64,000 nucleotides of DNA from Loktanella sp. Alg231-35 (lineage in GTDB: Bacteria; Pseudomonadota; Alphaproteobacteria; Rhodobacterales; Rhodobacteraceae), in NCBI RefSeq assembly GCF_900143545.1, contig NZ_FREV01000008.1:21372-85371 (forward strand), in the 5' to 3' direction. The notes beneath the pieces were generated by a model. The model saw nothing but the letters and a program-made list of their open reading frames with translations, made no database searches and was not told the DNA's origin. Each line of letters starts with the position of its first letter. Position 1 is the stretch's first letter. This document shows, one piece after another, positions 34,148 through 42,472 of this stretch. The position numbers and the translations under genes are program-made.

Positions 34148-34686
34148 AGCCCTGCCTCCCGGAAATCCGCCATCACAGGAAGAGGCCAGCCACGACCAAT
34201 CAACTGATCATCGGAAATAAGACCGATTACGCTGTAGCGACTGTCGAGGCTGTCTGGCGACGTGCCGAAAACAGCGTAGTGGCCATCTGGTATCACGCCG
34301 GGCGCAATCCTGGCAGCAACAGGCTGACCGTCCTTGATCCAAAGCGGGTAACACTGATCGTTGACGCACGGGCTGCCATCGGCGTCTATCGTGATTTCAT
34401 CGCCTGGCAGACCGCCGATGCGCTTCACAAACTGAAATTCACCAAATCGATCCTGAAGCACCTCCGGCATCTCAGCAGCAATAACAGCGCCACGGCGAAG
34501 CAGAATGGGATGTTCAAACACAACAAAAGCAGGTTCATCCAGCGACTGCGAGGCATTCATGATGAGGTTGAACTGATCCAACACAAAGATGCAGCCAACG
34601 CCGAAAATGATCGTCCCGTACCCAAATGCACGGCGTGCGCGTGAAGGCTTAGATTTTGTCGATTTCGTCTGAGAACCGTCAGTCAT
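34144..34686 (-). CDS. S26-family signal peptidase of the conjugation system (TraF/TrhF type)
   Basis: 180 residues with one N-terminal membrane helix (about 24-40, FGYGTIIFGVGCIFVLDQF) and a periplasmic domain. S26 features: Ser in MNASQSLDEPAFVVFEHP and the catalytic Lys in FVKRIGGLPGDEITIDA; a later DSLDSRYSVIG gives the usual D-SRY box. In related F-like systems this enzyme trims the pilin precursor or another transfer protein. ATGA overlap with trbI upstream. Not to be confused with the F-type TraF further down. Confidence 0.88.
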   Translation of the reverse strand: MTDGSQTKSTKSKPSRARRAFGYGTIIFGVGCIFVLDQFNLIMNASQSLDEPAFVVFEHPILLRRGAVIAAEMPEVLQDRFGEFQFVKRIGGLPGDEITIDADGSPCVNDQCYPLWIKDGQPVAARIAPGVIPDGHYAVFGTSPDSLDSRYSVIGLISDDQLIGRGWPLPVMADFREAGL

Positions 34687-35069
34687 TGCAAGAGCCCCGT
34701 TTGTTGAAGAAGGTCAGGGGTGATGTCGCGCACACCGCCAAGCACCGCGGCTGAATTGACGATCATCAGGCCACGCTCGCTCGCGTAGGCTTGGACAATC
34801 GGATCCAGGTTGGCGTTCAATGCTCTGACACGCGCCTGCAGCTCTTCATCAGATACATCGCGGCCCTGAGCATCAACGAACCCGCGAATAAGATCAGCTG
34901 CGTCAATCGAAACAATTTCAGGGCGCCCGAGATTGCCGGTACGATCCAACACAGTCAGGGTGATTGCGACGTTCACAAGAGCGAAACAGGCGGCCCCAGC
35001 CAAAAGGCCAATAAGGTTGGTTATGTTAAATAAGTCAGCATTGCTGACATTGCTTGTTTGATCAGTCAT
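34683..35069 (-). CDS. trbI: TrbI, F-type pilus-associated inner-membrane protein
   Basis: 128 residues with one membrane helix (about 17-39, IGLLAGAACFALVNVAITLT) and a periplasmic tail (VSIDAADLIRGFVDAQGRDV, LNANLDPIVQAYASERGLMI). Length, topology and position between traC and the S26/traW block fit F-type TrbI, which affects pilus retraction. Overlaps the small gene upstream by 8 bases (ATGACTGA). Confidence 0.85.
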   Translation of the reverse strand: MTDQTSNVSNADLFNITNLIGLLAGAACFALVNVAITLTVLDRTGNLGRPEIVSIDAADLIRGFVDAQGRDVSDEELQARVRALNANLDPIVQAYASERGLMIVNSAAVLGGVRDITPDLLQQTGLLQ

Positions 35070-35220
35070 CGGATTTCACCGACCGACGAGAAGCAATTGC
35101 CGAGACCTGGCGAAACGCCTTAGAGAGCTTCCGCCAAACCCAGCACAGGCCGTCAAATGTGAACATTGCAATGGTCGCTACACCGACCATCGCAAACCAT
35201 ATGGTGAGCCCATCAAGCAT
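35062..35220 (-). CDS. Small single-helix membrane protein between traC and trbI
   Basis: 52 residues. The ATG at 35220 shares its A with the traC stop (TGATG), and the TGA at 35062-35064 overlaps the trbI start, so it fills the gap exactly with coupled translation on both sides. Sequence: MLDGLTIWFAMVGVATIAMF then a basic tail (WVWRKLSKAFRQVSAIASRR). One membrane helix with a positive cytoplasmic side is expected. No known F gene is matched with confidence; the coupling makes it very likely real. Confidence 0.8.
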   Translation of the reverse strand: MLDGLTIWFAMVGVATIAMFTFDGLCWVWRKLSKAFRQVSAIASRRSVKSDD

Positions 35221-37700
35221 CAGATGACCTCCCCACTCTCAACCAGCTGTTCAAGCGCGTCGCCCATGTTCATGCCGCGCACGTTTACAAGGTCGTTCAG
35301 CTTCTGGACCATGTGTCCGGTGGTCGAGAAAATCGCCAGAGAATACTTATCGAGAAGAAGACGGCCAAAGAGCCAGCCTTCCGGGCCGCGAATACCGCAC
35401 TCGGAAAACTGGCCTTTGACGGAGGTGAGTGATTTTAAGCTATGCGCAATGCCCTCAGGCGCATTCAAGCGACCATCTGACACCAGCTGATCGATGACCT
35501 CCGGTTTCTGGGATAGAAAGATCGTCCAGTCGCTGTTTTGCAGACAAACGAGCGCAGCCGGATTTTCATAGTAATCCAACATCGATTGCGTGCCGGTAAT
35601 CAAAGCACCAGTGTATTTACGCGCGCGCCGAACGACCCCTTCGAGGAATTTCGCCGTCTCAGCACCAAGCATGTCCCAAGCTTCATCAATAAGGATTGCG
35701 ACACGGGTCGAACGATCCGTTTTGAACATCAACTCCGTGCCGAGGAACATGATGATCTGCAGAACAACGGCTTCGAGATCCTTCTGAGACTTCAGCTCAG
35801 ACATCTCGAAAACAGTGAAGGCGCTATCGATGGACACGTTTGAAGGCCCGTCAAACATTTCACCGTATGTCCCGCCGACCGCGTAACGGCTCAGCTTGGT
35901 GATAACGTCAATCAAGCGCGGTTCTTTCTCGACGTTGGATTTAAGGATGCCTAGAACTTCGGTGACGTTGCCATCGTTGCCGAGCTTGTCCCACACTTCA
36001 GCACAGGCCAGCTCAATAAACTCTTCCTCAATCCCGGAAACGCGACCTTCGCGTTGCTCACCGAGGTTGGCCATCGTTGCGATCACGCGAGTGATCAATT
36101 CCAGCGCTTCGCCGCGATACTCGATTGAATCCATGTGTTCAGCACTGAGCATTGCGAATGGATTGAGACGAAACTGACTGCCAGATCCGATACTCAGCCA
36201 ATCGCCACCAATAATCTCACAAGTGGTCTTGAACGACTGTCCATCATCGATGACCAGGACACGGCCGCCACCCGAATAGATCGAGGTGACAAGTTCCTGC
36301 ATAAACACTGACTTACCGGCACCCGACTTACCAACAACCGAAACGTTGTAGTTGCCGGAAGAGCGATAATTGTCCCAGTCACACAGCTGTCCCTGGCGAC
36401 CGCACAACAGCAAACCCGTATATTCACGCGCACCAACAAATTCACCGTGGATCGGCGCCAATGCGGTGACTGCAGCACCCTTCCTCTTTTTCACACGAGA
36501 GGCTTTGCGCATGTCTTCGATACGTGGACCGCTGGCCTGAAATGGAAGACCTGCGAGGAACACGGGGAGCTGGAGGAAGTTGTCCTTTTCCAACGTGACG
36601 CCGACCATCGAATAGATTTTGCGCATCTCGGACAAGGCTGCGGTACTGTCATCAACGTCGCCGCGCGCGTAGGCTGAAACGGTCGTGAGCGTCTCAAAGA
36701 TGCGTTCGCCACGTTCGAGCTGAGTTTGAAGCCCTTCATACTCAGCATCTTGCTCCGGCAAATCTGACATCCACTTGCCGAAGTTCGTCGTCTTCGCATG
36801 TTCAAGTTTCGCCCGCTTTTTGACTACCTCGGACATGCTCTGACGGTTTGGTTTTGAACGGGCCGTGAGACATGTCAAAACGGGCCCATGAGGGTTATCA
36901 TCGGGCCTGTCGGGCGACCCATTAAACAGTGATCCCAAGGCGCCGGCCCATTCGTGCGGGACCATGCGGACCGTCGCAGACGAGACGGACAATTCCGGCG
37001 AATTGAGGAAAGACATACCATCGCTCGCGACGGCCAAGCCAGCACCAGGCAGTTGATAATTCAGTGGGACATCATCGTCATAGACAAGTGGTTCTGCAGA
37101 AACCGAGCCACGCGTGTGCAGCATCTCTGAAAGAAGCTCCAAAAAGACACTGGGCTGCACATTCGCGCAGAGCTGGTCGCCACCCATCGCGAGGATGAGG
37201 TTGCGCCGGAATTCCTTCAGCCCTTTAAGCTGGCTTTGCGACGGATCACCATCGACCCATCCAGATATCAAGATGCGACGCGAATGCGGAACACACTTCA
37301 TATGGCCATTGGTCCCAAAGCGAAGGCCGTTGAAGTGACCAATCCGGCGTTCGACCATCTTGCGCATCAGAGGGGTTTGAACATGGCGCTGGCTGGACCA
37401 TCGGGTAAGGTTCGGCATTAGATTTGGAGATGCCCAGGAAATGAATTGAACGGTTCCGTCGGGTGGGCAGTAGCTGGATATGGCTGTCTGAAGTGTGCGA
37501 AAAACGTCCGCACCAATCACGGGCGGCGTCTCAAGAAGAAAGCCGACCGTCCCATCGTTGTGGAACAGATTGTCCTCTGGATCATACACACGGTAGGACA
37601 GGAGATCCGAAAACACATGATCTACAAAAGACTGTCGATCCTCCATCGTGAATGGGGCATCATCGAACAGCGACGACATAAAGTTGGCAAAACCGCCCAT
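35220..37700 (-). CDS. traC: TraC, F-type pilus assembly ATPase (VirB4 class)
   Basis: 826 residues. N-terminal TraC_F domain (DAPFTMEDRQSFVDHVFSDL, PPVIGADVFRTLQTAISSYC). Walker A VVGKSGAGKSVFMQEL near residue 452 and Walker B VAILIDEAWDMLG near 670; the conserved Gln in GTQSMLDYYENP follows. Energises pilin assembly at the inner membrane. The start A is shared with the traV stop (TAATG). Confidence 0.97.
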   Translation of the reverse strand: MGGFANFMSSLFDDAPFTMEDRQSFVDHVFSDLLSYRVYDPEDNLFHNDGTVGFLLETPPVIGADVFRTLQTAISSYCPPDGTVQFISWASPNLMPNLTRWSSQRHVQTPLMRKMVERRIGHFNGLRFGTNGHMKCVPHSRRILISGWVDGDPSQSQLKGLKEFRRNLILAMGGDQLCANVQPSVFLELLSEMLHTRGSVSAEPLVYDDDVPLNYQLPGAGLAVASDGMSFLNSPELSVSSATVRMVPHEWAGALGSLFNGSPDRPDDNPHGPVLTCLTARSKPNRQSMSEVVKKRAKLEHAKTTNFGKWMSDLPEQDAEYEGLQTQLERGERIFETLTTVSAYARGDVDDSTAALSEMRKIYSMVGVTLEKDNFLQLPVFLAGLPFQASGPRIEDMRKASRVKKRKGAAVTALAPIHGEFVGAREYTGLLLCGRQGQLCDWDNYRSSGNYNVSVVGKSGAGKSVFMQELVTSIYSGGGRVLVIDDGQSFKTTCEIIGGDWLSIGSGSQFRLNPFAMLSAEHMDSIEYRGEALELITRVIATMANLGEQREGRVSGIEEEFIELACAEVWDKLGNDGNVTEVLGILKSNVEKEPRLIDVITKLSRYAVGGTYGEMFDGPSNVSIDSAFTVFEMSELKSQKDLEAVVLQIIMFLGTELMFKTDRSTRVAILIDEAWDMLGAETAKFLEGVVRRARKYTGALITGTQSMLDYYENPAALVCLQNSDWTIFLSQKPEVIDQLVSDGRLNAPEGIAHSLKSLTSVKGQFSECGIRGPEGWLFGRLLLDKYSLAIFSTTGHMVQKLNDLVNVRGMNMGDALEQLVESGEVI

Positions 37701-38098
37701 TAGCTTGCTCCCCAGCGCGCTTCGCGGACAACAAAATGGGCATAGGTCCCTTCGTGAAGGATTTCGGCTTCATCCAAGTATGGAGGCAACCATAAACGGC
37801 CGGTCTTTTCCGGGATCCTGTACCGCGCCGACTGATAGGCAGCCCCACCCGCAGGAACACCAGCGACAGCAGACCCAGGCTTGCCACCCGTCAGGATTGG
37901 TTGCGTCAACTGGTCGTTTTGACTGTCTTGCGGGTTTTCAGAAACGGTTGCGCCACCGATGACACCAGATCCATCAATCTCAGCCATCGTTCTACAAGGC
38001 TGGCCGGTCTGGGCACCGCAGAGAAAGTTCTGTTCAGTGCTGCTTTCACCACAACCGGCCAAAGCAACGGCGACAACAAAAATGAATCGGCGGTTCAT
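37700..38098 (-). CDS. traV: TraV, outer-membrane lipoprotein of the secretion core complex
   Basis: 132 residues from the ATG at 38098, with GGAGAA upstream; the open frame extends 13 codons further but without a signal. Lipoprotein signal MNRRFIFVVAVALAGCGESS, lipobox LAGC. Short Cys pair (LCGAQTGQPC), Gly/Pro-rich middle, then IPEKTGRLWLPPYLDEAEIL and GTYAHFVVRE as in TraV. Forms the outer ring with TraB and TraK. Overlaps the small lipoprotein stop and the traC start. Confidence 0.92.
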   Translation of the reverse strand: MNRRFIFVVAVALAGCGESSTEQNFLCGAQTGQPCRTMAEIDGSGVIGGATVSENPQDSQNDQLTQPILTGGKPGSAVAGVPAGGAAYQSARYRIPEKTGRLWLPPYLDEAEILHEGTYAHFVVREARWGAS

Positions 38099-38202
38099 TC
38101 TGAGTTCTCCAAATATGAGGGGAGCATGGGGCCACAAAACGGTTCATGCTCCGCGCATGCGCTGACAAACGCACACAGGATCAAGAGGCAGAACCTATTC
38201 AA
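38095..38202 (-). CDS. Very small lipoprotein between traB and traV (TTG start)
   Basis: 35 residues. Starts at the TTG at 38202 within the end of traB (TTGAATAG) with GGAAGG eight bases upstream, and stops with a TGA that overlaps the traV ATG (AATGA). Product: MNRFCLLILCAFVSAC with a perfect lipobox (VSAC), then AEHEPFCGPMLPSYL and ENSE. It fills the only gap between traB and traV. F carries small trb genes and a lipoprotein at this place; similarity cannot be judged at this length. Tight overlaps and the ideal lipoprotein signal support it. Confidence 0.75.
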   Translation of the reverse strand: MNRFCLLILCAFVSACAEHEPFCGPMLPSYLENSE

Positions 38203-39505
38203 GGTTCACGCCTTCCATGAAGACGAGTTCGACTTGCGTGCCACCGTAGAGCGACACGACGGGCTGATACTGTTCGGCGCGTTCGATGTAATACTCGCTA
38301 AGGCGATTGGCGGCGCCGCTAACACCACCAGCAGCGGAGGACGCACCTGCGCTGTTGAGCACATCTTCGAAGGAAGTCGCTTCGGCACCAGATGCGGCAT
38401 CGCCGACACTCTTGATCCCGTCAGCCAAACCACCAAGCGCGCCTGCAATGGCTGCATTGTTGATCAACCGGCCCTCGCGAGACACCACCAAACCACGCGC
38501 GCCGGCTTTACCAGCGCCGCTCATGTAGCCAGCAACATCCCGCTCGAACACACGACCGCCGGACTGAACACAGGACAGTTTCAACAGCCGTACATAAACC
38601 CGCTCCGAACTCAGATCGCCTCGCGCCGACCCGGTAACGGTGCAGCCAGTTAAATCAATGGTATGGCCCTGAGTGGAACGTGTCCCGGCCGTGATGGCTG
38701 GAGACGTAATACGGAAAACCACTGGCACGGGTTCCGCCTGACTTGTCACCGATGTGGAAGCATCAACACCAGACAAAACGATAGCCGGAGCATAAGAACC
38801 TGCCGGTAAATAGTTAGACAGATGCGGAGGTACGTCTTGCTCCTCTGCAGAACCACCCGAGGACGTCAGTGTAAATTGACGCGAGAACGGAATGGGTTCG
38901 AAGCCGGGTATTGCTCCTACAGGCGCAACCTGTCCGCCCGGCTGTGTTTGTGTTCGAATACTCCCCCCGGCGCCGTTGTTTGGTCCAGTCTGTGGACCAA
39001 GTGGTCCATTCACAGGGGGGCGCACAGCAGCCGGTGACAAAAAGTCCGACACCAAACCGCTGCCTGGGAGGTTAAATCCCGTCCCTTGTGAAGCACCTGT
39101 TGTGGGATTGATTGCGCCCCCCTGCCCTGCCTCAAGCCGTTGCTGCAAAGCATTGATTGTCTCTTCATACCGCGAGAGTATCGCGTCGTATTCCGTGGCC
39201 GTTTGCGCCTTCTCAGCTTCATGTAGTTCGACCATTGTCTGAACCGACGTCTCCAAATTGACGTACTTGTCGCGAAGGTCATCAAGTTCAGTGGCCGCAT
39301 CCTTGATCCAGGACATTTCTGGTGCAGCAGCACGGGTACGATCGGCGATCATTGTCGTTGTCACACCGCTTTCGGACTGCCCCATCGGAAGACCTGGTGC
39401 GCTGCTATTGAGTGTCTGACTGACCACAAACATCGCACCGAGACCAACGAAACCGCACATGCCAGCGATGATCAGTTGCTTGTTTCTGCGAGACGTATTG
39501 CTCAT
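38195..39505 (-). CDS. traB: TraB, core-complex protein (VirB10 class)
   Basis: 436 residues from the ATG at 39505, which overlaps the traK stop (ATGA). One N-terminal membrane helix (QLIIAGMCGFVGLGAMFVVS), a coiled coil at about 60-125 (ATELDDLRDKYVNLETSVQT), a Pro/Gly-rich linker, then the TraB beta-barrel domain: PHLSNYLPAGSYAPAIVLSG, RSTQGHTIDLTGCTVTGSAR, RGLVVSREGRLINNAAIAGA, and the C-terminal SLYGGTQVELVFMEGVNL. Spans both membranes and links TraC to TraV/TraK. Confidence 0.95.
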   Translation of the reverse strand: MSNTSRRNKQLIIAGMCGFVGLGAMFVVSQTLNSSAPGLPMGQSESGVTTTMIADRTRAAAPEMSWIKDAATELDDLRDKYVNLETSVQTMVELHEAEKAQTATEYDAILSRYEETINALQQRLEAGQGGAINPTTGASQGTGFNLPGSGLVSDFLSPAAVRPPVNGPLGPQTGPNNGAGGSIRTQTQPGGQVAPVGAIPGFEPIPFSRQFTLTSSGGSAEEQDVPPHLSNYLPAGSYAPAIVLSGVDASTSVTSQAEPVPVVFRITSPAITAGTRSTQGHTIDLTGCTVTGSARGDLSSERVYVRLLKLSCVQSGGRVFERDVAGYMSGAGKAGARGLVVSREGRLINNAAIAGALGGLADGIKSVGDAASGAEATSFEDVLNSAGASSAAGGVSGAANRLSEYYIERAEQYQPVVSLYGGTQVELVFMEGVNLE

Positions 39506-40215
39506 CTTGTGTCCTCCACAACAATGACCCAAACCTTCCCACCTGAAATCACGCGGTCCACGTAGACAGCGAGGGTGCGGCTAGATCGATAAAACTGACG
39601 TTCGGTAGGGATTTGGCCGCCTCGGGCGCTCACAACAGAGATCCGGGCAATCAGGCCCCCAGCTGAATAGGACGCAAAGCTGCCAACACGCTGTCCAGAG
39701 GCAGAACGATTGCCGATCCGAGCGGCGTAGGCTTGACGGGTAAAGCTGACCAAATTTGCGGTACGGGAAGAACCACTGCCACCAGAATTCACGGCAAATC
39801 CAGACGCATCAGCAGACGCATTCGCTTGTTGCGAACTGGCAGGAGCGGAAGAAACACCCCGAAGCGTGACTAGAACAGTATGATTTTCCAGATCAGTTTT
39901 GGGATTCATCGTGAAACCGATCGTATGACCAGTCTCTGTCACAATGTACCCACTCTCCGACGTGGGCTGACCCCCAGCGAACCGCAAAAACACGTCGCCA
40001 GTCCCTTCATCATTGACCATCTCAAAGTTGCTCGAACTCTGCAGGATTTTTGAGATACGGTTATCGACAACGGAAATGCGCGTTGGACCTGTCACAGATA
40101 CATCGAACGAGATGTTCTGGTCTGGTCGGGTTGTTAACCGAACAGTGTCTGCCACCACCGACGATCCGAACAAACAGACACAGACCACAAACGATTTGAG
40201 AGAGAAACGGTTCAT
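39502..40215 (-). CDS. traK: TraK, secretin-like core-complex protein (VirB9 class)
   Basis: 237 residues. Signal peptide MNRFSLKSFVVCVCLFGSSV ending VADT. TraK pattern: RPDQNISFDVSVTGPTRISV, then DGTGDVFLR-type strand (NDEGTGDVFLRFAGGQPTSE), TETGHTIGFTMNPKTDLENH, and a C-terminal domain (YRSSRTLAVYVDRVISGGKV). Forms the outer core ring with TraV and TraB. ATGA overlaps at both ends. Confidence 0.93.
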   Translation of the reverse strand: MNRFSLKSFVVCVCLFGSSVVADTVRLTTRPDQNISFDVSVTGPTRISVVDNRISKILQSSSNFEMVNDEGTGDVFLRFAGGQPTSESGYIVTETGHTIGFTMNPKTDLENHTVLVTLRGVSSAPASSQQANASADASGFAVNSGGSGSSRTANLVSFTRQAYAARIGNRSASGQRVGSFASYSAGGLIARISVVSARGGQIPTERQFYRSSRTLAVYVDRVISGGKVWVIVVEDTR

Positions 40216-40766
40216 GACGACGGCTCCTCAACAGTCATCGAGGCCAAACGTACCGAAGACGCCTCTTCAACGAAAATCAGGGTGATGATCCGTTCTTCCC
40301 GCGTGACCCGCTGTGTTTCGATAAAGGTGGAAAGGTTACCAGTGACCACAATCCGCAACCCGTCAAGGTCATGATCAAGTCGCTCTGGAAAGAAGGTCGT
40401 TGAGATACGGCGTTCACGAATATCTTCGGCAACGGCATCAAATGCATCCAACAACCGTGGACGGTCACGGACGCTCGAAAGCCGCTCGACAACACGCCGA
40501 CCATAGGCTGCTGTCTCAGGCGACACATTGTAGAAGGCGTAAATTGCATCCAGGGCGAGAGACTCAACATACCGAGAATCCACAGCGCCAGCGGCCACCA
40601 TTCCGTCGCTGATGCGGGACGGCACAAGAACAGTTGTTCGCTGGATTTGGGTGTAGGACCCCACCAGCATGACGATAACCACCAGTTCGGCGAGCGATAT
40701 GATGATGAAAAGGTTGCGCATACCACGCGACGAACGCAACTGGCGTGCTTGTTGATGAGGGCTCAT
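40212..40766 (-). CDS. traE: TraE, inner-membrane component (VirB8 class)
   Basis: 184 residues from the ATG at 40766, which has GGAGGGG upstream in the end of traL. One membrane helix (about 17-38, NLFIIISLAELVVIVMLVGS) then a periplasmic domain with the TraE strand YVESLALDAIYAFYNVSPET, and a C-terminal stretch EERIITLIFVEEASSVRLAS. Two bases after the traL stop. Confidence 0.93.
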   Translation of the reverse strand: MSPHQQARQLRSSRGMRNLFIIISLAELVVIVMLVGSYTQIQRTTVLVPSRISDGMVAAGAVDSRYVESLALDAIYAFYNVSPETAAYGRRVVERLSSVRDRPRLLDAFDAVAEDIRERRISTTFFPERLDHDLDGLRIVVTGNLSTFIETQRVTREERIITLIFVEEASSVRLASMTVEEPSS

Positions 40767-40768
40767 GA

Positions 40769-41065
40769 CTATCCCCTCCAATGGACCACATCCGATCGCG
40801 GAAACGACCGATATGGAGAGATTTCAGGAGGCAAAAACCAATATGCGGCGGCCTTCAGCCGCTCGATCCCACCTTCCCCTTTCAGACGACGCCAAAGGCC
40901 AAGGAGTATCAGGCCAATCACGATGCCAGCGATAAGGTTCCGACCTAAGAACCCGACAAAACACGGGCCAAGAAACATCGCAGCATCGTCTGCAGTGAAG
41001 AAAAACAGGCGCCCAGGTACTTCGAGCTTTTGTTCAATCAGTACAATGTTAGAATTATCAGACAT
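40769..41065 (-). CDS. traL: TraL, small inner-membrane protein (VirB3 class)
   Basis: 98 residues, GGGGGAT before the ATG. LEVPGRLFFFTADDAAMFLG is the TraL opening; two close membrane helices (about 28-65, GFLGRNLIAGIVIGLILLGL) and a C-terminal AAYWFLPPE box typical of the family. Helps recruit TraC to the membrane. Confidence 0.95.
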   Translation of the reverse strand: MSDNSNIVLIEQKLEVPGRLFFFTADDAAMFLGPCFVGFLGRNLIAGIVIGLILLGLWRRLKGEGGIERLKAAAYWFLPPEISPYRSFPRSDVVHWRG

Positions 41066-41091
41066 CTTGATCCCCCATGATCAAAGTTGAT

Positions 41092-41121
41092 GTGGACCCC
41101 GCCGCCAACTGCGGAGCCCAC
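41092..41121 (-). promoter_or_regulatory. RNA hairpin between traA and traL
   Basis: In the 66-base gap after the pilin gene, arms 41092-41102 and 41111-41121 pair at 9 of 11 positions, G+C rich, with an eight-base loop and no T-run. It can protect the pilin mRNA 3' end or reduce read-through, giving more pilin than assembly proteins. Confidence 0.5.
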
Positions 41122-41131
41122 GAACCCAGCT

Positions 41132-41512
41132 TTAGACTGGGCCGACACCGTCAAAGGGGACGGATGGAACCTCGGCAGCGGCTGTCAACATATCGACAGT
41201 CGCTGTCACACCACCGATGCCATTGATGATTTCAACGCCATAGCCGATCAGGAACGCGATCATCACGCTTGAGATGACCCACTTCCAATTGGATGTGACG
41301 GCATAGACGCCGATACCAATGATCAGCGACACCAGCAGCATCAAAGCACCGAAGTTGCCGCCGAGCATTGTGTTGAGGTCGCCAAGCATCGTTGTGAACG
41401 ACGCATCGATGCCTGTACCGGCACCGGCAGCTGAGGCGAACGAAGGAGCCAAAACGGCCGCCGTCACAACAGCCAGACGGCCAAAGTTGGATAGGATAAG
41501 TTTTTTGAACAT
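41132..41512 (-). CDS. traA: TraA-like F-type pilin precursor
   Basis: 126 residues from the ATG at 41512 (AGAGG upstream); the longer frame from 41539 lacks a site. Signal peptide MFKKLILSNFGRLAVVTAAV with cleavage likely at ASA, about residue 28, shorter than the 51-residue F leader. The mature pilin has two hydrophobic helices (LMLLVSLIIGIGVYAVT and VISSVMIAFLIGYGVEII) joined by a short basic loop (SNWKW), the F-pilin layout. First gene of the operon and so the most highly expressed if the promoter lies just upstream. Confidence 0.9.
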   Translation of the reverse strand: MFKKLILSNFGRLAVVTAAVLAPSFASAAGAGTGIDASFTTMLGDLNTMLGGNFGALMLLVSLIIGIGVYAVTSNWKWVISSVMIAFLIGYGVEIINGIGGVTATVDMLTAAAEVPSVPFDGVGPV

Positions 41513-41664
41513 AGCTTTTACCTCTGTTGGAGAGGACAATGCGCCCTCGCCCTAGGGTAGAAACATCAGTAGTCAAGATGCAAGTAAAAAAGTGCAACAC
41601 AAAATATATTACACCTTTACAGAATCTTGTCGCGCAAGAAATGCCTTAAAAATGTAATGACTCC
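41513..41664. promoter_or_regulatory. Divergent control region of the tra operon
   Basis: 152 bases between traA and the divergent unknown gene; both promoters should lie here. It is AT-rich in the middle (AACACAAAATATATTACACC near 41596-41615), giving a minus-strand -10-like TAATAT. A small inverted repeat TCTTG-tcgcg-CAAGA lies at 41625-41639 and could be an operator. No single promoter can be fixed by eye. Confidence 0.4.
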
Positions 41665-42444
41665 GTGGCTCAGATAGGCAACATTGGAGGTCAACAAAAA
41701 CGGGCGATCGAAGCCACCAAGAAGGCAAATACATTGAAAAGCGCAGATCTCGATCAGATACTGGCCATCAACGCAGTGTTTTGGGATCAAGCTGCCGACC
41801 TGCTCAGAGAAGGTTATCAGCCAAACACCTACTTGCGGGAAGGTGCCAAAGGCTACCACGTCACATTCTCGAAGAAAGGCGCTACAAAGACCCTGGTCGC
41901 AATAGACAAGAAATCAACAATAGCAGTCCCGGCCATAATCGACGGGATCTCGCTGTTTCAGATGATGGCAACGTACAGCAAAGCGACCAGCATCACACTG
42001 CCCCTTGTCCCGTTCGGAGAAAACCAAGACAACCCGAAATCTAGCGTAATCCGAATGTCGCGGCCTAACCCTAAAATCCAATGGACGCTAGAGATCGATG
42101 GAGCATCGCTCACCGGCGAGAAAAACAAACCACGGCGCATTGAGCCCTTTGGCGCTGTCATCGAGACAGCGCGCTTTGCTGGCGCGACCACGGCGGAACT
42201 GCTGATCAGTGATGCAACGAGGGAATACTTTCAAACACGACTACGGAGAAACCAGTGGGTCAATGACGAACTTGCGCTGAAGGATTTGAACCTGCGTACC
42301 TGGTGCCTTGATAAAGGGCATAGCTACCAAACAGTCTATCGCGTCCTTCACCGAGGGGATGACCTGCCAGAAATCAAAGCAATGCTGGCACGGGTTGCGA
42401 AGAAAAAAGTCCAGGAAATGTGGCCCAAGATCGAGTGGGACTAG
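41665..42444 (+). CDS. Unknown protein divergent from the tra operon, candidate regulator
   Basis: 259 residues from a GTG at 41665; no clear ribosome site, so the start is uncertain. No signal peptide or membrane segment; basic. The N-terminal half is mixed alpha/beta (REGAKGYHVTFSKKGATKTL, AVPAIIDGISLFQMMATYSK). The C-terminus, LNLRTWCLDKGHSYQTVYRV then LARVAKKKVQEMW, has the size and spacing of a helix-turn-helix with a basic tail. I do not recognise the family. Its place opposite traA suggests control of the operon or a DNA-processing role; both are inference. Confidence 0.6.
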   Translation: MAQIGNIGGQQKRAIEATKKANTLKSADLDQILAINAVFWDQAADLLREGYQPNTYLREGAKGYHVTFSKKGATKTLVAIDKKSTIAVPAIIDGISLFQMMATYSKATSITLPLVPFGENQDNPKSSVIRMSRPNPKIQWTLEIDGASLTGEKNKPRRIEPFGAVIETARFAGATTAELLISDATREYFQTRLRRNQWVNDELALKDLNLRTWCLDKGHSYQTVYRVLHRGDDLPEIKAMLARVAKKKVQEMWPKIEWD

Positions 42445-42472
42445 ACTGGACTATCCTGTAGATTGATTCATC

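Noticed and set aside
37901..38653. 250-codon plus-strand open frame across traV/traB
   Set aside because: Antisense to coupled tra genes with recognised motifs; no ribosome site.
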